Numbered from the stretch's first letter, positions 34,900-48,287 are shown. The stretch: 64,000 nucleotides of DNA from Macrophomina tecta (GCA_024180945.1 JAKSGN010000007.1:2480001-2544000), one strand, 5' to 3'. Program-made: numbers and translations. The notes: a model not told the origin generated them from the letters alone.

Positions 34900-36166
34900 T
34901 CGGACTATGAAGACAGGTCGCACGTAGTTTGCATATTCCCCAGGCCTCTCGCGCCGAGACTCCTCCTTCACCAGCATATAAAAGGTGACCAACCGGGGCG
35001 TTGAAAATGCTTTCGACTGGACTCCAGGTTTGTGTCACCTCCATGCGCTAACCAAAAGGATACAAAACGGGCAACGGCCAGATATGGGCGTGAATTGCTT
35101 GCTTTTCTTTCGAAAAAAAAAAAAAAGAAAATTCCGAAAATCAATAAAAACACGTCTGCACAGGATTTGAGATCTCGATTCAGTTATTAGCACGGGTGGG
35201 TTGCTTTCCTCCTGTTTGAAAGGACTAGAACAAGGGTGTCAAGGAGCCGCAAGGGGCATAGTCAGCATGGCGGGGGGCGTTTTCTTTCCTTTTTTTTTTT
35301 TTCCCCTTCCACTGTCGGGGGTCATGACGACAGCAAGTATGGGCGAGGGCACGAGCAAATTACTCCTTTTCCTTCTCGTTCCAAGCCGAGCGTCATAGCT
35401 GTGAAGCGTCGAGGCAGTTATGTAGATAGCTTCGCAGTAATTGATTCCGATTTTAGGGGTCTACGGACCTCAGGATCTTAAACGATCACCTCCACAAATT
35501 TGCGTTCAGAGCAGAGCGTCGTGAAGAACGCCAGCAAGGATTACTACTTATCGATATGAGTGGGGTCTACTTCTACATGGCTTTGATTGGCTGGAGTGGA
35601 AGATTGTTGCGTCATTAGTGCTTCGATCGTCTCTCTATTGACGTCGATTTACCGCACGCCAACCAGGCACAGGCATTCTCTCCCCAAATCATGTGCACCT
35701 CCACATACACGGTGGATGCGGCCATGTCTTGTCTGAGAGGTCCAAACTTTCGACCCTCCCCGAGCCACCTGCACCCTCTTCTCAAATCTCCCCGTGGTGA
35801 AGTCATTCCATCCGCCAGTACGTCATCCGTGATCATAGAAGCTCGTAGGGCTACCGACAATACGCAACTACACTCCGTATCAGTGCAAGCAGAGTGACCG
35901 AAAAGAAAGGACGGGACATGAAGCATACAACCAGTAGCACCGCCGACACCGCCGCCTCCTCCTCCACGGCCGACCACCACGAAGATAAAATGCTCGGCCG
36001 CTACCCAACCCACTCCCGCCTCCTGTGCTCTGCCACAAAGAAAATCTTAAACAAATCCTCGCTCTTCCACCCGCAGCAGGTCTACACCGCACGCCTCAAG
36101 GCCGCCGAGCAACGCGTGAATCCTCCCCTGCACCACCACCCCCAACAACAACAACAAACCGCAGCC
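34900..36166. other. Intergenic, no gene supported
   Basis: About 1.27 kb. An open frame runs upstream of and in phase with the 36167 start, with ATGs at 35990 and earlier, so part of this could be coding or 5' leader. An A-rich tract (35108-35130) and T-run (35289-35302) are present. Confidence 0.45.
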
Positions 36167-37031
36167 ATGTCCTCCACAGCAGCAGCAACGCAAAGCGACT
36201 CCACATCCTCCAAACCCGGCGAGCACTTCGAGCCTCGCCAGACCGCCACCGACCAGGACTACACGCCCGACCCCTCGAAGTCGCTGCCTCTGCCGCCCGC
36301 GCGCCAGCGCCTCGTCGACGATATTATCGCGCTGTACAGCTGCGCGCCGACGGTCGAGCGTGTGAAGCGGTACTCTCCCGATTGCGTGTACGACGATCAA
36401 TTCGTGTACGCGAACGACCGGTACAAGATGGTAAAGAGGCCAAGCCCATTGTAACCTATTCTCGAAGACTTGAAAACTAACAAAGTATATTAGGCGGGCC
36501 AGTGGTTTGCGCTGCCGAAGCTCTTCAAGAATAGCGTGAACAATGGCTATCAGGTGATCAAGAATGAAAGGGATTTTATTCAGTTTAAGAATGATCAAGT
36601 GAGTTCTCTTTAGTTTTATTTTCTTTTTTTTTTTTCTTCTTCTCTCATTTATTCGCCTATTATTGGCATGCTTGTTGTCTTTTCTGGTTTTGTGCTGATA
36701 ATGGAAACGGCAGTCATGGACTTTTCGCATCATCCCGAAGACGGCGAGGGTGACAGGTCTGGTGTCGCTGTCGCTCGACCCGGATACGGTGGATGGAGAT
36801 TTCATTCAGGTCAAGTATCACAAGGATCAGGCGAATGATAAGGATTACAGTCACGAGGGGCTGGGCTTCAGCTTCAAGAAGTGGCAGGCGGATCAGGTGG
36901 CGAAGCACATGGATAGTGAAGAGGTCGCGGCGTTTGAGGCGGACCGCGATGCCGCGAAGGAACATGTGCGGACGTATGGGACAGGCAAGGCGGAGGGAGA
37001 CGCTCCGACGGAGGATTTCAAGAAGCAGTAA
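36167..37031 (+). CDS. NTF2/SnoaL-like fold protein, fungal, unknown function
   Basis: Exons 36167-36430, 36494-36598 and 36714-37031 are all phase 0 and give 228 aa. After a Ser/Thr-rich N-terminus comes LPPARQRLVDDIIALYSCAPTVERVKRYSPDCVYDDQF, FALPKLFKNSVNNGYQVIKNERDFIQF, SWTFRIIPKTARVTGLVSLSLDP, then GLGFSFKKWQADQVAKHMDSEEV. The opening helix, YDDQF and late beta-strands resemble small NTF2-like proteins of unknown function (inference from pattern). An in-frame upstream ATG at 35990 would add 59 residues (MLGRYPTHSRLLCSATKKILNKSSL...) that look like a mitochondrial presequence. I prefer 36167 but cannot exclude the longer form. The C-terminus TEDFKKQ is normal. Confidence 0.8.
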
Positions 37032-37422
37032 GCGAGGCGTGGCTGGTTTAGGGGCTTATACCTGGGTTCCGGTGCGTCTGGATCAAAGTTGTAAGATATA
37101 AGGGAAAGAAGACATAATTTACATGGGGCTTACCCTTGCAGTGACCCACAATGTCTGTATCACACTGTCTTTCGCGGTACTAAGGAAGTTATCGGGTCCC
37201 GCGTCATCGGCCATGTAAGTCATCTGGAAGTATTATACACCAACGGAGTACCAGTGCCTTTTTGTAACTGTTGCTCACCGATGGTGATGAGATATCCTTG
37301 ATCTCGGAGCATTCCCGAAAAAGAAAGACTTGTGAATATGCAATCTATCTACGCGACCCTCCGAGAACCCAATCTTTGTTTAGGACCACAAATCGTCATG
37401 AATAAAATCCCCAATCTCGTAT
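37032..37422. other. Convergent 3' flanks
   Basis: 391 bp between the stop codons of the NTF2-like gene and the P450 gene; nothing else seen. Confidence 0.6.
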
Positions 37423-39064
37423 CTACCGCTTAACAGGCTTCAACCTCACCATCAATGGATGCTTCTCCCACACGAGGTAGATCTTCTGATCCGGCCAGCC
37501 CTCCTGCCCCTCAGCGAGCTCCAGATCAAAATGCCACAAGATGCTTGACATAATCAGGCGCATCTCCGCATACGCCAGATTCCTGCCAATGCAGTTCCTT
37601 GGCCCGAACGAGAACGGCTGCAGCGCGTCCCGCCTGTCGCGCGCCCACCGCGGGTTGTCAGGCTCGAGGAAGCGCTCGGGCGCGAAGGTGTCGGGCTCGG
37701 CGAAGTTGGCGGGCGAGCGGAACTGCGCGAGCTGGTGGATGCCGACGACGGTGTTGCCGGGCACCCACCGGCCCAGGATATTCGCGCCCTCCGGCGGCGT
37801 CTGCCGCGCCAGGTTGCTGGCCACCGGCGGGTACATGCGCAGCGCCTCGTCGAAGAAGGCGAGCAGATACTTGAGCTCGGAGATGCTGGACAGCGAAATC
37901 TCGCTCGGGTCGCTGAAGCGGCCGCGCACTTCGGCAACGGCGCGCGCGTAGACGTGCGGGTTCGTGAGCAGGTAGTACGTCCCGCCGGAGAGGAGCGTGG
38001 CTGTGGTCTCGCTGCCGGCGATGACGAGCGTTGGCCCCTGGGAGACGAGGTCCTCGCGGACGAGCTTGCCCGCCTGCTCCGCCGCGACGAGATGTGTCAT
38101 GAAGTCGGTGTAGGAGGGCGTGATGGCGCGGCGCCGCAGGACAAGCTCGCCCGCCATGTTGAGCGTAGAGAGGCGCTGGGCGCGGACGCGCGCCGGGATG
38201 GCGTAGAGGAGGAGAGCGCCGAGGCGGTCTTCGATGCGGCGCAGGGCCGAAAGCATGGCGCTGCCCTTGATGGCTGAGAACATGAACTCGACCCAGGGGT
38301 GGTATTCCGAGTTTTTGAGACAGTTGAAGGACTCGGCGAAGCAGAGATGGCCGATGATATCGAAGGTGGTGAACTGTTTTTTACTCGCAGCGTTAGTGGT
38401 GAATTAAACAGATAGACGGCTTTGGGCCGCTGCCGCTACTTGTCCGAACTCACGTTGAACCACCGCACGAGATCCGTCCCCTGTGGATCATTCTGAGCGG
38501 CTCTCTCGTGCAGGCGCTGGATCAGCAGGTCGATGTAAGACTTGATGACGGGCTCCTGCTCCTTCATCGACTTCTCTGAGAAGGCGTTTGATAGCAGTCT
38601 GCGGAGCTTGGAATGTTGATCTCGATCCGCCGTGATAATGGACGGATGGTGGGGATCGTTTTCGTTGTTCAGGGCGTACAGCTTCCCGTTCTCAGCTCCC
38701 GACGTGCGGTGGCCATAGATGTCCTTCCACGCTTGCGGATCCGTGTAAACGATCTCATCTGGGGCAATTCGGACGACATGGCCGTACTTTTGGTGAAGCT
38801 CGTGGACGCGGAACGTCAGATCCCCTTTGAAGTTGTGGTACTGTGACCAGAGAATATTTGCTTTGGCATACCACGGTCCTGGGTACGAGCGCAGTGGATG
38901 CAGGAAGATGTTGTAGAAACTCAATGAAACCAGTATAAGTATCCCCTAATTGGTCGTTAGCGCTAATTTTCATGATACGAATCAGAAACAGATGAAGCAT
39001 GACTTACGAGCCCGGCTCCGAAAAAGGGCACCGAAAGCACATCCGTAGAGTCAATTCCGAGCAT
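37423..39064 (-). CDS. Cytochrome P450 monooxygenase
   Basis: Three exons (39064-39008, 38945-38454, 38373-37423), all phase 0, total 499 aa. The short first exon plus GILILVSLSFYNIFLHPLRSYPGPW forms the N-terminal anchor and proline hinge. The C-helix region has RDQHSKLRRLLSNAFSEKS. The I-helix is LVIAGSETTATLLSG (acid-threonine pair altered to SETT, with E and T present). The K-helix is EALRMYPP (ExxR); PERF-type sequence is FAPERFLEPDNP. The heme loop FSFGPRNCIGRNLAYAE holds the ligand Cys. It is an ER membrane enzyme needing P450 reductase. The sequence resembles fungal detoxification or secondary-metabolism P450s; no biosynthetic core gene is next to it, so the substrate is unknown. Confidence 0.95.
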
Positions 39065-41300
39065 GATTAAGGTCACAATGTTACCACCAGGCTCTTTGGT
39101 TCTAGGCTGCTTCAAACGAGCGAGATAGCAGACTATTTATGTCCGTCTCAACATCGCAGCATGCATGGCGCGCTAAAGACGGCAGGCTGGTCCGGAGCGC
39201 GAAGTCATGTATCGGAGAGACGGAAGCGCAAGTAAGCCGATGATCTGCAGCCGGCCGGCGGGTCTTTGCCGTGCCGGCACACTGCCTCGCTAGTGACCCT
39301 TATTAGTAGTAGTATTCTGCGTCGTGCACTTTCAAGGCCTCGGCCTCATTGGCTCCTCATACGAGACGTTTTCTCCACACTTGCAGGCCTTGGCAGCAGG
39401 CCACCCACAGAAACAAGGAAATCCTGCCAATGTCGCATCTTCACTTGAGACATTATACAGTCGCTTCGGTATGACACCCCGTAGACTCCACCTGCATACA
39501 TAACTGAGTCCGACCGAGTATGGTGAAACAAAGGGCAGATCATATGCCGCGTCAGTGGTTGCTAAGCAGTCGCGGACAAGTAACGTGGGACAGCCAGAGG
39601 TGAATTTGACATAGGTGCAGATGTTAGTCTCGAGCGAGCAGGGCGCTTGGCGGAGAAATGTATGCAGAGGGGAAAAGTCAGGCATACGTGTTCGTGTCTG
39701 CCGTGCGCACTCGCGCTACCAAGCCACGTCCTCTCCCCTTAATCGTGAATTGGAACTGAAGGACTGTACAAGGAAAGGAAAAGGACATTCTATCTGTAAA
39801 GAGGTTCCATTGCCGAGGGTGCCAAAAGCTTGGGCCCATACTCGCAAAAGTTTCGATGAATCAAACGTGGCAGTGTCACTCACAGCCATGATTTCCCTGG
39901 GTTACTCCTGCAAGCAGTGACAGGACCGTAAGATGCAAGACTGTTGAACTCTGCGTACGTGTCAGCGGCTCACAAACAAGATGGAGAGGGGTGGGACATA
40001 CACATCTCCGCCATATCTATCAGAATTCCCCTCCATGTCCCACATGAACTCTCACACTATTTTAACCGTCCGTTATCGCTCTGCCATCATAGCACTACCA
40101 TCACTTGTTGTCATAAGTAAAAGCCAAAAACAGATAAGACATGCCAAAATTGGCATAGGCATTTCTGACCCTGATTTCAGTAAGCTGATACCTGCTACCT
40201 AATTAAGTAATTCCGGTATATACCCGAGCTAGCGTCTTGGTAAGGAATACCAAAATCGCGCAACGATTGTGCAGCGCATGTAGAAGCGTGTATTATTGTA
40301 AGTAGTTACTGCAACATTACGAAACTTTTTCCTCTGTTAATATAGGATATTCTAACTCATTAGGGAAGTTGTATTAAAATCATACGAGTGCGTATTATAG
40401 TATATAACTAAAACCTTCGTGCCTAATAAATCGCTACAGAGCCTTTGTATAGGGTAGAGTCTCGCTAAGCGCGGGCCGCCTTCTACCGCCTACTATCATA
40501 GTCTCAGTGTAGGATCGGCCGGCGACGTCGGGCGTAGGCATAATTAACACCAATTAACACACGTACCCGCCTACCTTACAACGACCAATTAGTATATTAA
40601 CCATGGACGCCTAAACAGCAGCCTTAACACTATGCTAAACAACTAAGACGCAAGAGAAGCCGGTTACTAGGCAGGAAGAATATCAAGCCGCGTAAGAAGC
40701 CACAGAAGGGGCGCCTTAATAATAGCGAGTTTATTTAGGCCGCTAGTAATAACGCTAGCAACGACGCTAGGGGCGGTTTAGATAACGTATAAGGCACGGG
40801 CAAGGGCAGTCATACTCGAGTTGGCGTAGGGCAGGTATAGGGGGGTCATTTTAGTCGATTCTACATAGAAAAGAGGCTCCTAGAGGCTCCTAGAGACTAT
40901 AAAGAATAAAGCGGTAATAAATAAGCTTATAGGTGGCTCATTCGACGCCGCGGTTAGCCGCCTCGCCGTATATATCAATACATGGACATTCACAGAAGAT
41001 AAAGCCAAAATCTCTGAATTTCAGGTTAAAAACGGTGGAGATTTCGCATATATCCCGAGAAAGTGTCAGTTTTATCGAAATCAGGGGTCAGAAATGCCCA
41101 TGCCCTAAAATTTTGCTCGCTAAAGATTCTGTACAACATATATTTCCCTTCAAAGCACACCAACTCTCCCAAACCCGCCCAACAAGAAATTCCAAAAAAC
41201 GAATAAAGGCTTTCCTACTTTCTTTCCTTCAAGCCATGTCAAGGCGGAAGCCAGCCCGCTCGTACTCCGACCACTAATACCTCTTCTTTTTTTTTCATCA
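39065..41300. other. Gene-poor region, no intact gene
   Basis: About 2.2 kb between the P450 start and the CPS1-like stop. It contains the RIP-like relic described at 40201-40930. Open frames at 39332-39685 (minus) and 40933-41277 (plus, no ATG at its start) have no support. Confidence 0.5.
40201..40930. pseudogene. TA-rich, stop-riddled coding relic, probably RIP-mutated repeat
   Basis: Base use changes sharply: the stretch is rich in TA dinucleotides and contains many TAA/TAG triplets. In one frame from an ATG at about 40603 the reading has protein-like basic segments (KPRKKPQKGRLNNSEF) interrupted by stops. This pattern is expected where C-to-T mutation turns CAA/CAG into stops (repeat-induced point mutation, known in Pezizomycotina). 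The element type and its ends were not found. Only one copy is visible, so its repeat nature is inference. Confidence 0.45.
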
Positions 41301-44300
41301 TCAACGCTGATCGTTCAGATTCATATGCATCAATGCCTCCTGCGGCCAATCATCTTCATCATCCACACTATTCCTATTCGCAACCCTCAACCCCCCACCA
41401 AGTCGCCCCTCGTCCGTCACTCTCTCGCCATTATCCGGAGGATTCAAGAATGGCTTGCTCGAATAGCTGGGCTGCGGTGCCTGCTCATTAGCATCCTCGC
41501 TGCGGCGTTGTAAGACCTGTTCCTCGTGAAAAGCTGGATTATACGCCTGTGCTTGCCATTGCTGTTGCTGCTGCTGCTGCTGCTGGTACTGGTAGTCTAC
41601 GGGCGAGCCGTTGCCATTGCCATTACCGTTGCCGCCGATGAGGCTCTGCCGCCTGCTCTGCTGGATCGAGTTCTGGCCCGAGTTGGTGTAGCTTCCGTTG
41701 TCGAAAACGCCCGTCATGTCGACGGGCGAGTAGTCCAGCATGCCGGGGTGAGCACCGCCCTGTGGTGCTTGGAGGTGGGGATATGCTTGGCGGTTGTGCT
41801 CGGCGGTCGGAGTGCGTGCGTCGTCACCCTCGCCGGGAGTGGGGATCTCCTGGATACCTGGCTGGAGGCCGAAGCCACCGTAGCCCTGCTGGATTTGCAG
41901 CGGAGCAGGGACGTTCGGGTCTGGGAGGGCTGATGCGGACGTAACCTTCCGCAGACTGCTCGGCCGCTTGATGCTGCCGTTGCCGCCGGGTTGTTGCATC
42001 ATACTCATGTTGCGGCCACCACCTGCGTGCTCCTCGGCGACTTCAGTCAGCTGGCTATCGGCACCATCTGGGTCGCGGATGCTGAATTGCGCAATGGTGC
42101 GCATCTTGCGTGTAACCCATGTTGCCAATATCTTGCCACGCTGTTTTTCGCCCAACCTCGAGCGTGGAAAATCCCCTTTGGAAACAAAAGCGACAATATC
42201 TGTCACGACATGATGTTCGTTGAGCACGGCGTTGACAATGACAGGAACCATGGAGGCCAAGAAGTTCTTGCGGAATATCTCGACGAGGATAACAATCATG
42301 CCACCTGCTTGGAAGACAGCGCTGTTTGCTTGTTAGTGTCTCGACTGCTACATAAGAATTCATATAATAACTTACCAGCCTCCAGGAACGATGTTGCGGT
42401 GGCATCGTTCCACAGAGTATTCAATGTCCATAGGGAAATGGCTCAATCCATTGACCTCAAAGGTCTCGCCGATGCTCCCAAGCACAAACAGGCATTGCAT
42501 GTCGACCATTGTGCCGCCTGGGCCGATGGGTCTGGCGACATTGTGCAAGAAACCCAAATCACCAGTGCGCATATATCTGACATTCGGGTCACCATCGACC
42601 GTCCTACCGTTGAATCTCTCGACATCAAAGATGTCTTTAGAGCCGTAGAAGCTGTGCGCATTTGCTTCGGACTGCACCCAAATCTCACCAAATTCGCCAT
42701 TCAGACACAGCCGGTTGGTCTCCGGGTTGACAATGGAGATTTGTGTGCTGACAGGCACCATTCCAGAATCCTGCACAAGGAGGCTGAACGGTTCGGTATC
42801 AGGATCGACCGGAACGACTAGACCGCGACGGAGAGCATTCATATCAAGCCACAATTCAATAGGCTCAATGCACATGTAAGATCGTGACGCCACCATTGGG
42901 TTCAACACGTGTGAATAAATGGTGTTGATGGCCGTCCTCTCAAGGCCTGCGGCAGCGAAGTGTAGCCGGACTTTTTGGTCTGTATGTACGTCAGTAATCA
43001 AGCGCAAGCACTCGAGAAACTGTGGCCACTGATACTTACAAACATCAACACGCGGTCTTCCGTCAGTTGAGATCATCAAGTTCTTCAATTCATGCAGCGC
43101 GGTACTTTTGCCAGCGCCGTGTCCCATGGCAAAGTCAAGCATTTGGCTTGTTGCGTATGTGTCCTTGATCTTGTACCGCGACAGAGTCTGGAACAGGATG
43201 TTGGGATTTTGGGCGAAGTCCACGGGCGACACCAAATATGTTGGGGCCGCTGAAAACGATGTCAGCACATGAGGTTGCAAGAAAGTTGTAAGAGAGCTTA
43301 CCCAAGAAAATGCCCATGAGACAAGTGTGTATGAAACCCAAACCAATTGTACTTCGCACACATCCAAGTACAGGACGAGTGCTAGTCATTTGGCAAGTCT
43401 CCTTCTGTACCTTGCAAAGTGCCATGAGAGTATCATGACCAAGCTGCACAGCAACTCTCCTCTGATCAGGCGTCCAATATGTCCAGATGAGCACGGGATA
43501 TCCATTCTGCACCCATGCTGGCCTGATGGTGAGACCCAATTCACGGCATCCCTGCGACTGCTTCGATGGCTTCGAAGTGTTGTAGGCGTGGGGCATGTTA
43601 ACCTTCAGCGCGCCTGCTGTCTGCTTGAGGTGTTGAGAGACAGGTTTCTGCTTCAGGACGTGGTCGACCTCGTTGTTGACGATGATTGCCTTGATTTTGT
43701 AATCCGCAACCATATGCAGAAGGGCCGGCGCATCCTCTCCAAGGCGGTTTTGATCCAAGATTGGCATCGGAATAGCTATAACGCCAAGCACAAAGCAGGC
43801 GTGAATGGCATAGACAAAATCCTCCGAATGCGTGTACATCAGCACAAGATGGTCACCGGGAATGACCTTCACCTTATTCTTAAGGTAGATGGCGACCGCC
43901 GCAACCTTCAAGTCGAACTTGCGCCAGTTGATGCCCTTACCCTCTCTTCCTCTACCGTCTATCGTGCAGTAGGCCAACTCTTCCGCTTGTCTTGAAACGC
44001 GCCATTGCATGAGGTCGTGGATGTTGCTGAACTGATTAAGCGGTGTCGATGTACGATCATCAATGACAACCTCGCGGTAGTCAACGCCAGAATATTGCTT
44101 GTCCTGCATCATGAGCAGATCCTGACGTGCTGCAGTAGATAACGGAGACCAGATCCCGCCAGCAGGGTCGTCTCCAACCGGGAGATTCTGCACCGCTCTT
44201 TCAACACCGAACTTGACGTGAACACACGGCAATTCTCCACTGTCGAAAGCTTTCCGGCAAAGCATGTTACCGATTTCTCGTCGTCCGTTCTTGACCACCC

Positions 44301-47300
44301 TGGGGAGCGTGTTCGGTGCGGTGGTCATAACGCAGTAGACACGAAGATGATGTTCTTGGTAAAGAACGTCCATGACACGCTCGGAAAGAGAGTCCAAGAA
44401 AGCGATATCCAACTGCCGTGGTGGCCCACCAGTTGTTGTCGGAGCTGTTGACGCAGATTGTGTTTCGATCAAGACGATGGGCAAATATTCATTATTGACA
44501 TGAGAATCAAAAGCAGAACTGTACGTGATTAGTAGCTAATACCCACGGAACTGATTATTTTTCTTACCAGTCATAGATCTTAGGAACTGTCTTCATAATG
44601 CTCACAACGAGATGTTGCACGAAGAAGTAACGATGCTCTGCCTCTTGCACGCCGTGCTCGACCCATTCCACTCTTTGACGGATGCGGTCTTCATAAAGCC
44701 CAAGGACGTAAATCTTGCCTTCTATGATGCAACCCAACAAACCGGTGCGCAAAAACTCGGGCTCGACAAGAACAGGAGTGGGGTTCCCTTCCATGAATCG
44801 ATATGGTCGGGCGTGGAAAATGCTCTCAGTATGCTTTGGCAGCGCCCAAAATCCGCCAGATAGAGAGGGAGAATCTACCCAAATTTCGCCAATCTGGTAG
44901 GGGGAACATAGAAGGTTGGTTTCGGGGTCCACAAGAGCGAGCGTTGCATCCGGAATAGGGTAGCCGAAGGCTCCGACTCGGACGGTTCCTGGTTCATTGG
45001 CTCTCTTCTTCGCTTCTTCGCCCATGGCAAGGACAATGACTTCATTAGTCTTCAAAGCCTCCTTGTCAAGAAGAACCTCACTGAGCTCAGTGCGCTTCTT
45101 TTGCTTGTTTGACTTCTTTGCCGTAGTTGCAGCACCGCCAATCAAGGAACTGTAGCCATTAGAAGTCGTCGATTCTAATGCCTTGTCCTTCTCGTCATCG
45201 CTGTCTTCAGAATCTGGATCCATGCTCAAAGGACATCCCATCCTCTCTTCTCCGCCGAGCCAATCTCGGACGGAAATGATCATTCCACCGTGTTCCGGTA
45301 AGCAAAGCATAGGCGCCACCAGCTCTCTAGCTCTTGGATTGCGCATGGGACGCAACCATCTGTCAGCTAGGACTTCGTGGAATTCGCAATCAATTGTTAG
45401 CGTATCAATGAGACAGATCTTGACCGAAGAGAAATTGGGCTCCGTGTTCTTCTTGAAGTTCCTCGTCGCCATCGGATCCTGTTGGTAGTTGTATGCTGCT
45501 CGCTTGAGACCGGGATAATCGGCCACCATAATGGTCGTCCTGTATTTGGAAATGAGATGCGCATAGAGACCTGGAGTCTCAACAGTCTTGGGCTCCATCC
45601 AGACTGTTGTATGCCCTCCATATACGGCATGAAGGACACCCAGAATCATACCGGGGCCAGAACGAGGATCCAGGTAGCTAAGAATGACTTCACCTCCGGT
45701 ATTTCTAGGTTGTCGATCGGCAACGATGAAATTTCCGTTCCTGTCCCTGAGATTCGGGTTGAATGTATCCCGCTTGTCCTTCTGTTCAGTGGTATTGATT
45801 GAGGCAATAATAGCACTGATGCAGGCCATTTGGTGCATTATGGTACGATGGCTTAACACCACACCGCGAAGATCTCCCGTTGGTGCCCGGGAGAACTCAA
45901 TGTACGCCAGATCGGGAACCTGTAGCGGAGGGACCTCATCCTTCTTCTTCGGATGGTAGCTGCCAAACTCATTCGTCTTCCACCATTCAACGCCGGTTGG
46001 CCATTTCTGGCGCGAATTGCTAATATCCCTCTGGAAGGCCTTCAGGTTGTTGTCCGTGGTCAGAGCCAGGTGGGCCTGGGTAGTGGTAAGGAGGAGACTG
46101 AGCCTATTGTAATCATCCACGCTGTTCATGGGAACAGCCACGACACCAGCAATAAAACAACCCAGGAGCGCAATCGCAAAGTCAATGATCTCACTATCCC
46201 GATATACCAGGGCAACTCGATCTCCCCTGTAAAGATTACTCTTGTCCCGAATGACTTGGGCGACTTTCTCGGCTTTGCTACACAGCTTCTCCCAGGTGAT
46301 GGATGCGGTTTCCTTGCCCTTCGAGTCCAGTACCCAGAAAGCTGCCTGCCTGGCATTTGTCCGACCACGATGCCGTAAAACAGCCCCGATGTTGTCAAAC
46401 TTGGACATGGGCACATTGCCATTGTGGGGATCGTAGACAGCAAAGGGAACCTCACGTGGCTCCAACGGCAATTGGCATTCCACGACACTTGGCGGAGGCA
46501 GTTCGTGCTGGCCCAACATCGGCGGAGGAATGGCCGCGGTAGGGGAAAAAGCGTCTCCAGAGGAGTAGCGGTTCGGGCCTCCATAGCTGTCCCTCGATGG
46601 GTCCTGCATCTGTGCTCCAGCAAAGTCCGAGAAATATCCTTGTTGCGAATCGAGCATGGTGCTCAAGCGACTTGTGCCTCCGGGCGACTGTTCGTTATAC
46701 GATGGTTGATTCGCAGGGTTAAAGGCGAAATCGGGGTTCATGAGAGTGCTGGATCTCGAGGGATTGCCGTACATCTCAGGCGTCTGCGGGCGCGGGAGGA
46801 ATGTCTCGCTGCCATACGAGGACTGCCTCTGGATCTGCACGGAATTACGCACGCCGAGCTCTCTTTCCTGAAACCTGCCAACGGGTGTAGGCGGTGGCAT
46901 CTGCCCTGGGTCTCCGCCCGGGACGTAGCCGCCGTTGTTTGGGCTGAAGGGGGATTGGGCGCGCTGGGAGTCCTGCGGTGGCGGCAGGCTGATGCTTGGA
47001 GGGTTGTAGGCGGCAAAGGAGCTCGTGCGATGGTCATTTTGCATGGAGAAGGTGCGGCTGGGATCAAGGCTGGGAGCGCCCGATTGCATGGAGAACGTGC
47101 GGGAGGCATTGCTATCGCGGGGGTCCTGGCCAAGATACTGGGAAAGCAAGATGGTGCGGCGCTTCTCATACCTTCGCGGGAGATCAGCAGGAGCGACGAG
47201 GCAGCCGTGTGGCATATACATACCCCTTCTGAGTAATGTCGCCCTCCTGGTGGTCGCGATGGCACTACAGTCAGCCTTACGGTTCGCGGTGGCGTTAGCC

Positions 47301-47373
47301 GGGCACGCACCTCTAGCTCGCGATCGAGCTCCGCAAGCTGCGCCTGCAGCTCAGGAATCTGGTTCTCGGCCAT
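41301..47373 (-). CDS. cps1: CPS1/DIP2-like protein: DMAP1-binding domain plus two AMP-binding domains
   Basis: Seven exons (47373-47311, 47246-47224, 47171-44568, 44518-43302, 43249-43040, 42979-42376, 42321-41301) give 1913 aa in frame throughout. The N-terminus (IPELQAQLAELDRELEEGDITQKGYEKRRTILL) is a DMAP1-binding domain, split by a 23-nt exon. A disordered region leads to a first adenylate-forming domain (about residues 280-880; VALVYRDSEIIDFAIALLGC, LSHRTIMHQM) and a second (about 900-1620; HLVLMYTHSEDF..., ending MRTGDLGFL). Both lack the canonical SGTTG-x-PKG loop, and the first has TGL where TGD is expected. This matches the DIP2 family and the fungal CPS1 protein, not NRPSs: no thiolation or condensation domains exist. 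The Gln- and Pro-rich tail is disordered. CPS1 was described as a virulence factor in Cochliobolus; its biochemistry is unsettled. Confidence 0.94.
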
Positions 47374-48287
47374 GGTGGCATGCGTCGCGCAGGCGGCTGG
47401 GAGTCGTGAGTGGTGGTCGCTCCGGGCGCTCGTGTGCGCTCATCTACGGGCGGCGCAGGGAGGGGGGCGGGCGCGTCAATCAGATAGGGCGCTGGAGGCG
47501 GGTGGACGATGCGGCGCATTCACACGAAACAAACGCCTTGGGGTGCGCCGGAGAGGCAGAGGGGGAGAGAGGGTTGAGAACGGAGGCGAGCGCAAGACCC
47601 TGAGAGCGGGCGCAAATGACGTCCGCGTGCGCGTGGAGGGCTAGTGCGAGGCCTGAGCCACCAGCGCGAAGTGAGCGAGATCTTGATGGAGACAGAGCAG
47701 CTATATCGCGCGCAGCTGTGGAGACGGGCGCGTCGGTACCTCACTAGAAGAACATCAGGGGCGTTCTAGAAATAGAGCTGAGCAGCCGTTGGACACGCTG
47801 TCTACCCATGCCTCCCAACCGCGTCCCGGCCCCTGTCAGACGCGTCCTCGACCGTTGAACGAGCCTCGTTGTGCTCATGCGGTGCCTTGAGATTCCGGCA
47901 TCCGCGCGGACGCGGCGGCGGTGGCGGCCAGCTGCTCCAGGCACAGGTGGGCTTGGCCTTGGGCATGTCCACGTGATGGCGCACTGACCACCTAACCGGC
48001 CTTGCGAGGCCTCGGGCGGCGCGGCCGGCATTGGCAGTTCGGGCGCGCTCGCCGTTGGGCGCAGCTGGAGGGTCGCAGGTGGCCTGGGCGGTGCGTGCTG
48101 CAGCAACCTCGGCACAGCAATACCTACTGCGAATCACCGCCAACCCGTCAAAAGTTGAGGCTCGTCATACGGAGCTAGCTAGCACCATGTGAAAGTTCGG
48201 CCGTATCGCGTACAACCCTCCTTCATAACCACGCTTGCCCCCTCTGCCGGCAAACGTGCTGTGCGCTGCTGCTGCCTCGCTGCCGCC
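47374..48287. promoter_or_regulatory. Divergent promoter region between cps1-like and thioesterase genes
   Basis: 914 bp, GC-rich, between two opposed start codons. Open frames on the minus strand (47744-48143) have no support and probably lie in promoter or leader sequence. Confidence 0.45.

Noticed and set aside
41301..47373. Nonribosomal peptide synthetase
   Set aside because: Two adenylation-like domains but no carrier or condensation domains, and an N-terminal DMAP1-binding domain; it fits CPS1/DIP2.
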